From assembly GCA_018644785.1 (NCBI GenBank), contig JABGPV010000125.1:2849-14798 (forward strand): a stretch of DNA of 11,950 bases. Reading direction: 5' to 3'. The position numbers and the translations under genes were made by a program. Positions 7,000 through 11,950 of the stretch are shown here, in pieces (position 1 is the stretch's first letter; every line of letters starts with the position of its first letter). Below the pieces are notes generated by a model. It was not told where the DNA came from, made no database searches, and was given only the letters and a program-made list of their open reading frames with translations. This DNA comes from Deltaproteobacteria bacterium. Its GTDB lineage: Bacteria; Desulfobacterota; DSM-4660; Desulfatiglandales; Desulfatiglandaceae.

Positions 7000-8742
7000 T
7001 TAACCGGATTTTTCTTTTCGCCACAGGCGGGAAAGGGCATCCAATCGTTTTCTCACATCCTTCTCCAGAGATTCCAGCTTTCGGGTTGTTGCCGTCAGGC
7101 AATCCGACCAGTCGCGGGCGAGGGCCTTGGTGATCCGCAGTTGATGCCTTTGTGCCATGGCCTTCATCTTTCGGGCATAGCCGCGATAGAAACGGATGGA
7201 GAAAAACAGCCCGATCAGGGCATAACTCAGAAGGGCCGTCAGCCCCCGTGGACTGAAAAGGGTCTCGATGCCGGAAACGAACAGTCCAAAAAAACTGCCG
7301 AAACCCGGATTGTTGAAAAATTCCCGCAAAGTCCTTTCTCCCATAAGCACCGCCAGGAGGCAAAGGGTCAGCAGGCCATAAACCAGATACTGATTCAAGC
7401 GAAACATCCGGAGGGCCGGCCCCCGCTGTCCATCGAGCCCTTCGGCGGTCAGAGACAGGGCTTGTCCAAGCTGTTCAAATTCCATTTCCAGGTTGATACG
7501 CTCGCTGACTTCCTCCCACAGGCGGGGGGGCAGATTTTCACGGAGAAAACGCTGGTGCAGACGATCCTGAAGCCACTGCAATGGCCTTCTTAACGTTGCG
7601 GTGGTTTCCTCCGGCGGAAGATAATCAAGAGCATCCGGAGAATCCACCGGGCGAAAACGAGCCCCACTTACCGTTTTCAGCAGCAGGCCCAGTGCGTAAC
7701 CCGGTCCCACCAGCGGCCACAAATCGCCCGGCGTCAGGCCGACCGTCGATTGGGAATATCGCTTTTCCATCCAGATCTGAAGGGTTTGACGCGCCGCATG
7801 ATCCCATCCCGAACGCTTTTCCTTCACGCGATTAATGGTTTCCCGTAAAATGCCATGGACCCCCTCCAGATTCCTGCGCTCCCTTTCAAAGGGCGTAAAA
7901 AGCTTTCGCACCGCCACTTCCAGATTGGCCGCTTTGATGGCTGTAATGGCTTTAATGCTCCGCTGCTCGAGAAGATGGCGCCGGAAGAGATGAAACTGGT
8001 TCCAGGAGGCTGATGGGTCCGAATGATCGGCATTTTCGGCCGACAGCGCGAAGATCAGGGGATCATCCATACCCTTTTTTTCCAGATGACCTCGGAAACT
8101 TTTCAAAACCCGAGCGATCCGGTCGGAAACGTCATTGTCCTCCCGAGGCGCCTGAAGCAAATCCACCTTGTTGAGAACAAAGGTGAAATATTGACGGGCC
8201 TTTGGCGTTGTTTCCAAAAAGTTATAAAAATCAGCGTCCGCGTATTTATCGGGGGATGTCACCCACACCAGTAAATCAAGATGTTCCAGGAAGGCCATAA
8301 CGCGGGCTTTATGTTCCGTCAAAATGCTGTCAAAATCAGGTAGATCGCAGAGAAGGAGCGCCTTGATGGGATCGGCCCGGTGGGTCACATCCTGCCAGGG
8401 GATGTTGTGAAGCTCAGCCTGAGGCAGCGGGTCCACCTCGTCGTGGCGGTAAATGAGGACACGTTCCGTATGGGGTCGCCGGTAGCTGCTGGAGGCAATA
8501 TTTTCGTGGGCAAGCGCGTTTAAGAGAGAGGATTTACCCACCCCGGTGCCTCCCAGAAACCCCACGGTAAGGTACCGGCCTTCGATATTTGAGAACTTAA
8601 TCCTCAAGCCTTTGGATTGATCCCTCAAGGTTTTCCTTTCCCGTACCGGCAGGGAAAAAAGGGACTCCTGTTCCAGCAGGCTGTCAACGCGATCGAGATC
8701 TTCCCGGATGTCCAATGTGTGCTTTTTCATATTCCAAGCCAT
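7000..8742 (-). CDS. Membrane-anchored dynamin-like GTPase, second of a pair
   Basis: A 580-residue large GTPase. An N-terminal helical stretch (about 60 residues) precedes the G domain: G1 GGTGVGKSS (64-72), G2 threonine T92 in RRPHTERVL, G3 DLPDFD (133-138), G4 NKVD (191-194) and a G5-like SAE (234-236). SPDKYAD (163-169), between G3 and G4, is shared with the adjacent partner. Residues 260-450 are helical and charged, as in dynamin-like stalks. Two clear hydrophobic segments follow (about 451-468 and 500-518) with a weaker one at 481-496, then a strongly basic helical tail to the C-terminus. Layout and size resemble bacterial dynamin-like proteins that tubulate, fuse or constrain membranes. 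ATG 8742 is six bases after the partner's stop; ATG 8730 (MKKHTLD) is an alternative start and neither has a strong ribosome site, so translational coupling is likely. It is last in its operon, 116 bases before feoB. The specific cellular role is unknown. Confidence 0.82.
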   Translation of the reverse strand: MAWNMKKHTLDIREDLDRVDSLLEQESLFSLPVRERKTLRDQSKGLRIKFSNIEGRYLTVGFLGGTGVGKSSLLNALAHENIASSSYRRPHTERVLIYRHDEVDPLPQAELHNIPWQDVTHRADPIKALLLCDLPDFDSILTEHKARVMAFLEHLDLLVWVTSPDKYADADFYNFLETTPKARQYFTFVLNKVDLLQAPREDNDVSDRIARVLKSFRGHLEKKGMDDPLIFALSAENADHSDPSASWNQFHLFRRHLLEQRSIKAITAIKAANLEVAVRKLFTPFERERRNLEGVHGILRETINRVKEKRSGWDHAARQTLQIWMEKRYSQSTVGLTPGDLWPLVGPGYALGLLLKTVSGARFRPVDSPDALDYLPPEETTATLRRPLQWLQDRLHQRFLRENLPPRLWEEVSERINLEMEFEQLGQALSLTAEGLDGQRGPALRMFRLNQYLVYGLLTLCLLAVLMGERTLREFFNNPGFGSFFGLFVSGIETLFSPRGLTALLSYALIGLFFSIRFYRGYARKMKAMAQRHQLRITKALARDWSDCLTATTRKLESLEKDVRKRLDALSRLWRKEKSG

Positions 8743-8748
8743 GGCATC

Positions 8749-10446
8749 TTATAAACGTTTTGCCCGATTTTCAATGATCGAAAGCGCTTCAGGGGGTGTT
8801 TGCAACTCTGTCAGGCATTGTCTGTAACGAAGCGATTGCGCTTCAACAATTGAGGTTAGTCCGTCTTTATGAATAGTCGCCAGTTCACGGGTAATTTTAG
8901 AGATTTCCTCATAGGCAACGAGTTCGGCAGCGCCCTTTGTGATGAAGGGTGCAAGGGCCGAGTCCACCACCGCATCCAGCATGGAAAAACCGCCCCCCAA
9001 AGTGGCTGCCACGGCGATGAGGAGGACGCCCCAGAGGATAGACGCGGTATAAATGCTCCATTTTTTCTTTTTGGAAAGGCCATTCGCCAGAGTTTGAAAG
9101 CGCTCCTCGATCCAATGAAGGAGTTCTTCCCGTTGTTTATTCATCCGGTCCAGAACGTCCCGCTCCGTAAGCGTCAACCCGGGTCGGCGCAGCTCCGCCG
9201 CCATGGGAGCAGCCGCATCGACCGGGGACAGTTTTTCCAACACCCGGCGATTGAATTGTTCCAATGCCGCGAGCAAGGCTGTGGGATCGCTGTTCTTGCC
9301 CAGTCTGTTCAGATCTTCCCGGCGATGCTCATTCTTGCGGGACTTACGCCCGGTAAGGAAACGAAGGGGCTTGAGAATGACACCCTGAACCAGCCTCCTC
9401 GGTTTGGCCAGAAGGTCATAACGGGCAAAAAGCCGCCTGATTTCCATGCGTATGTATTGATTGCTGTTGGCCTTGAACCGCGATTCCTCTCCCTCCAAAA
9501 GAGCATCAACGGCCTGAAGAGAAAACGTTTCAAGTTGTTCCAGCCAGAGCCGGGCACCCTGTTCCTCTGCTTCGAGGAGATGAGCAAGCCGGGTAAGTTT
9601 CTGTCGGCTGCGCTCAACCCGGGCCTCTTGCTGTTCCGTACAAAGTGACTGGATTTTTTCAGGAGCGAGATCCTCCCCCAGGGTTTTCAGGAAACCCTGA
9701 ACCAGCGGTTCCCCGGACAGTTCCGTCGGAACGCCGCCTTCCACGTGGGGAAGAACATGGATGCGGTTTTCTGACAGAACCAACCCTTCGGTTTCGGTAA
9801 TTTTCAGAATGTCGGCCCGATCAAGGGCATCCCCAACCTTGTTGAGCAGATAATAGACCGGTTTATGGTCTTCCAGAACCCGGCGCAGGACCCGGGTCGG
9901 AATGTCGTCGGCATACTTTTCGGGGCTTGCCGTAAAGATCACCACATCGGCCAGAAGGTAGAGATTTTCCGCGATAAGGCGATTCTGTTCTTCCACGCTG
10001 TCCACATCGGGGGTGTCCACGATGATCAGATGGGAGAGGCGTTCCCGGTTGTGTGAGATGACCCATAGTCGGCCCGGAACGCCAGCGGCCGGTCCCTCGC
10101 CGGAGGATTCGGCGGGCGAATGCCCATGGACCCGCATTTCCGGGAAAGGAAATGCATCGTTCCATTCAATGCTTTCGTGGGCATAGGCGACCGGGCCGAA
10201 GGTTTTGGGCCTTTCGACCCCCGCGATGCTTAGATCAGCACCGCAAAAAACATTGAAGAGCGTAGATTTCCCGGTGCCCGTGCCGCCCAGAAAGACGACC
10301 CATGGGTTCAGGGTTTTCGCCTTGTATCGGATGACCGCCAACTCACGGCTGAGTTCCCGGGAAAGGGCCGGGATCTCCGCGCCATGGGGCGACAAACCGG
10401 AATATCGAACACGCTGTACGGCGGAAATAATTGGACTAAAAGACAT
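8749..10446 (-). CDS. Membrane-anchored dynamin-like GTPase, first of a pair
   Basis: A 565-residue large GTPase. About 45 mostly helical residues lead into G1 GGTGTGKST (54-62), G2 threonine T82 in RPKTFGPVAY, G3 DTPDVD (144-149) and SPEKYAD (174-180). The G4 position reads NKVG (202-205) followed by Asp, not the usual NKxD, so guanine recognition may be altered. Residues of about 260-460 are helical and very charged, with coiled-coil character (LEQLETFSL, EQQEARVERSRQKL). One clear membrane segment lies at 464-483 after a KKKK run. A second, weaker hydrophobic region at about 488-512 may be an amphipathic or re-entrant helix. A helical tail ends the protein. The RPxT and SPxKYAD motifs are shared with the downstream gene, so the two are paralogues or co-evolved partners, separated by only six bases. 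ATG 10446 has only GGGAA immediately upstream and no better start is in frame. I infer a two-component membrane remodelling GTPase; biochemistry is not known to me. Confidence 0.82.
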   Translation of the reverse strand: MSFSPIISAVQRVRYSGLSPHGAEIPALSRELSRELAVIRYKAKTLNPWVVFLGGTGTGKSTLFNVFCGADLSIAGVERPKTFGPVAYAHESIEWNDAFPFPEMRVHGHSPAESSGEGPAAGVPGRLWVISHNRERLSHLIIVDTPDVDSVEEQNRLIAENLYLLADVVIFTASPEKYADDIPTRVLRRVLEDHKPVYYLLNKVGDALDRADILKITETEGLVLSENRIHVLPHVEGGVPTELSGEPLVQGFLKTLGEDLAPEKIQSLCTEQQEARVERSRQKLTRLAHLLEAEEQGARLWLEQLETFSLQAVDALLEGEESRFKANSNQYIRMEIRRLFARYDLLAKPRRLVQGVILKPLRFLTGRKSRKNEHRREDLNRLGKNSDPTALLAALEQFNRRVLEKLSPVDAAAPMAAELRRPGLTLTERDVLDRMNKQREELLHWIEERFQTLANGLSKKKKWSIYTASILWGVLLIAVAATLGGGFSMLDAVVDSALAPFITKGAAELVAYEEISKITRELATIHKDGLTSIVEAQSLRYRQCLTELQTPPEALSIIENRAKRL

Positions 10447-10470
10447 TTCCCAAAAAAACCCAAGGCAAAA

Positions 10471-10488
10471 GAATCAAAGGAATCAAAC
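10471..10488. repeat. Tandem 9-base repeat upstream of the GTPase pair
   Basis: GAATCAAAG (10471-10479) and GAATCAAAC (10480-10488) are two adjacent near-identical 9-mers, 25-42 bases upstream of the first GTPase start. They could be a regulator binding site or simple slippage; no function can be assigned. Confidence 0.4.
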
Positions 10489-10510
10489 AGCCGGTACTTT
10501 TCCAACCTCT

Positions 10511-10578
10511 CCGGGGTAATGATTTACGGGGCGTAACCAACGGCGCTTCTCCGAGTAGCGGGTTCACTGCCTCCCCGG
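10511..10578 (-). promoter_or_regulatory. Candidate structured 5' leader of the GTPase operon
   Basis: Within the 170-base gap between the Hpt gene and the first GTPase gene, CCGGGG (10511-10516) can pair with CCCCGG (10573-10578). This encloses two smaller hairpins: a perfect TTACG-GGG-CGTAA (10524-10536, plus-strand letters) and CGCT...AGCG (10544-10560). The result would be a compact two-hairpin, three-way junction in the RNA read on the minus strand, about 65 bases before the GTPase start. There is no T-run right after it, so it is a poor terminator for the Hpt gene. It does not match the c-di-GMP, TPP, cobalamin, glycine or SAM riboswitch cores that I know. It could be a cis-regulatory RNA, a DNA palindrome, or a repeat element. 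Confidence 0.35.
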
Positions 10579-10616
10579 CGATGGCATATGCGAAATAAAA
10601 ATTTACACTTTTTCCC

Positions 10617-10964
10617 TTACGGTTGTATATTTCCAATAAACGCCTTTAGCCTTTCGCATGCTTCAACGAGTAGCCGGTACGTCTCATCCGCTCCATCCAG
10701 ATTCCCATCCTTGCCCATACGTTCAAGCTGAAACGCAACATCAGAGGCCTCTCCGGCAGCGAGGTATTTCAAAGTGCCCTTGAAAGCATGGGCGCTCTCG
10801 TTCAGAGCGGATGGGTCTCCGGCATCGATGGCACCTTTGATACTCGCAAGCACTTCAAGATAATCACCCATAAAATCTTCGAGGCATTCCATTAACAGCT
10901 CGTCGTCCCCACCCATTATTTCCAGAAGCTCTTCCATGTCTATCGTGGCATCTTTCTGATCCAT
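10617..10964 (-). CDS. Hpt (histidine phosphotransfer) domain protein
   Basis: A 115-residue single-domain protein. The phospho-accepting histidine is H59 in SAHAFKGTLKYLAA, which matches the Hpt consensus (AHxLKGxxxxlGA). Flanking sequence is helical and acidic, as expected for a four-helix Hpt bundle. It has no signal peptide or membrane segment. Such proteins shuttle phosphoryl groups between receiver domains of a hybrid histidine kinase and a response regulator. I chose ATG 10964 because AGGAG lies 8 bases upstream; an earlier ATG at 10982 would add six residues but lacks a ribosome site. It begins 21 bases after the stop of the response regulator gene, so the two are almost surely cotranscribed and likely partners. 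Confidence 0.88.
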   Translation of the reverse strand: MDQKDATIDMEELLEIMGGDDELLMECLEDFMGDYLEVLASIKGAIDAGDPSALNESAHAFKGTLKYLAAGEASDVAFQLERMGKDGNLDGADETYRLLVEACERLKAFIGNIQP

Positions 10965-10985
10965 GCAGGGTTCTCCTATCATCGT

Positions 10986-11948
10986 TTATTCTGTTCTCGG
11001 AATTTCTTCTTCTGAAACCGGATCGAGAGGTCTTTCGAGATAGCTTGCGATCCTGTTTCTACCCTCGGCCTTTGCTCGGTAAAGGGCCTTGTCCGCGTAG
11101 GAGATCAGATCACCCACACTTTGAGGATCGTGTTCCTTCACCGATGCCAGACCGATACTGACCGTTATGATTGTTGATGCGATCCCGTCTGTATAGGGAT
11201 TGGCTTCGCAATAGGCGCGGAGCTTTTCAGCCGTTTGACGCGCCCCTTCGATTCCGGTGTGCGGAAGCAGGACCATGAACTCTTCTCCGCCATATCTGAA
11301 TGCCGGATCGGCACTTCTCAGATTTCGTTTCACTCGCAGGGAAAACTCTCTTAATACAACATCCCCGAAGGTATGTCCGAATGTATCATTGACCTTCTTG
11401 AAGTAATCCAGGTCCATCAACAGACATGACAGGTCTGTTTGATACCTCGCAGCACGAATAAATTCCTGCGAAGAGACATCCTCCATATGCCGGTGATTGT
11501 ATAAACCCGTCAGGCCATCACGGATTGAAAGATCGTTCAACAGCCTGTTTTTTTCCTCAATGATCCTTTTGCTGGTTTCCAATTCCTCGACGGTTTGCTC
11601 AAGGTTCCGGGTCAATGCCTCGAGCGTCTTTTTCTGTTGATACAGTTCGAGGAAAATATTCACTTTGCTTTGCAGAATATCCGGGTCCAGGGGTTTGAAG
11701 AGATAATCCACGGCCCCTGCTTCATACCCCTTGAACACGTGCTTCTGTTCTTTGCTGATGGCGGTCACAAAGATGATGGGGATATGCCGTGTTTCCGCGT
11801 TGCCTCGCATCAATTCGGCGGTCTCGAACCCATCCATTTCCGGCATCTGCACGTCCAGGAGGATAAGGGCAAAGTCATAATCCAGAAGCAGGCCAAGGGC
11901 CTCATTGCCGGAGAGCGCTTTTAACAGGTTAAGCCCGGGCCTTTTCAG
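10986..11948 (-). CDS. Response regulator with GGDEF diguanylate cyclase domain (5' partial)
   Basis: The frame is open to the right edge, so the N-terminus is missing; 320 residues are visible. Residues 1 to about 105 are most of a receiver domain, with phospho-acceptor D32 in [12 protein letters not shown], switch T62 (VTAIS) and K85 (YLFKPLD). A predicted coiled-coil linker (about 105-140) leads to a GGDEF domain with [12 protein letters not shown] (143-154), DxDxFKxVND-type metal/substrate residues ([11 protein letters not shown]) and active site GGEEF (220-224). RSAD (211-214), five residues before it, is a complete RxxD inhibitory site, so c-di-GMP feedback is expected. The architecture is that of PleD- or WspR-like regulators, in which phosphorylation promotes dimerisation and c-di-GMP synthesis. 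The Hpt gene follows directly. The cognate kinase probably lies beyond the window. Confidence 0.93.
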   Translation of the reverse strand: MKRPGLNLLKALSGNEALGLLLDYDFALILLDVQMPEMDGFETAELMRGNAETRHIPIIFVTAISKEQKHVFKGYEAGAVDYLFKPLDPDILQSKVNIFLELYQQKKTLEALTRNLEQTVEELETSKRIIEEKNRLLNDLSIRDGLTGLYNHRHMEDVSSQEFIRAARYQTDLSCLLMDLDYFKKVNDTFGHTFGDVVLREFSLRVKRNLRSADPAFRYGGEEFMVLLPHTGIEGARQTAEKLRAYCEANPYTDGIASTIITVSIGLASVKEHDPQSVGDLISYADKALYRAKAEGRNRIASYLERPLDPVSEEEIPRTE

Positions 11949-11950
11949 GA

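Noticed and set aside
6814..7593. Plus-strand open frame (259 codons) spanning the feoB start and the end of the second GTPase gene
   Set aside because: It runs antisense across two convincing genes and their gap, lacks a ribosome site and has a Gln/Lys-rich composition typical of antisense frames.
8869..9648. Long plus-strand open frame (259 codons) opposite the first GTPase gene
   Set aside because: The minus-strand frame has a full set of GTPase motifs. The plus frame is a low-complexity shadow with no recognisable domain.
4886..10612. AAAAAGTGTAAA occurring both in the palindromic element (4886-4897) and in the GTPase leader (about 10602-10613, opposite orientation)
   Set aside because: Several 12-base matches are expected by chance in a window of this size, and the flanking sequences do not align well.
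10447..10616. c-di-GMP (GEMM) riboswitch suggested by the neighbouring GGDEF gene
   Set aside because: The conserved GEMM core words are absent; only generic stem-loops are seen.

Overview
The window looks like chromosomal DNA from a Gram-negative anaerobe or microaerophile, most likely a deltaproteobacterium (Desulfobacterota). This is inferred from moderate GC by eye, a DtxR-type (not Fur-type) iron regulator next to a FeoB relative, paired membrane GTPases, and an intergenic palindrome rich in GAAATT/AATTTC words. No marker gene fixes the taxonomy. No tRNA, rRNA, CRISPR array or transposase gene was seen.

Layout. Left half, plus strand: the 3' part of a HEAT-repeat protein with a long acidic tail and a SAP/Rho-N-like C-terminus (2-1096); a small PAP2 phosphatase (1144-1638); a P-loop kinase-like protein of unknown role whose frame overlaps it (1614-2492); and an AGCS-family sodium/amino-acid symporter (2575-3927). 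Right half, all minus strand, in order of transcription: a response regulator-diguanylate cyclase cut by the right edge (10986-11948), an Hpt phosphotransfer protein (10617-10964), two tightly coupled membrane-anchored dynamin-like GTPases (8749-10446 and 7000-8742), a divergent FeoB (4934-6883), and a DtxR regulator with a C-terminal FeoA domain (3986-4645). The two halves converge at about 3928-3985.

How genes may work together. The Hpt and GGDEF proteins look like the output end of a phosphorelay making c-di-GMP; their kinase would lie beyond the right edge. The two GTPases are six bases apart, share signature motifs and both carry C-terminal membrane anchors, so they probably act as a pair at a membrane, as bacterial dynamin pairs do. 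FeoB and the DtxR-FeoA protein form a ferrous-iron uptake and regulation module. No separate FeoA gene is present, so the regulator's FeoA domain might serve FeoB directly.

Non-coding DNA. The FeoB-DtxR gap is filled by a nested palindromic element of about 240 bp with 13-bp terminal inverted repeats (MITE-like), which also carries a plausible promoter for the regulator. The 170-bp leader ahead of the GTPase pair contains a compact set of inverted repeats that could fold as an RNA. The FeoB leader has a consensus -35 box and a weak dyad. The most interesting items are the GTPase pair, the FeoB with atypical pore motifs, and the palindromic element.
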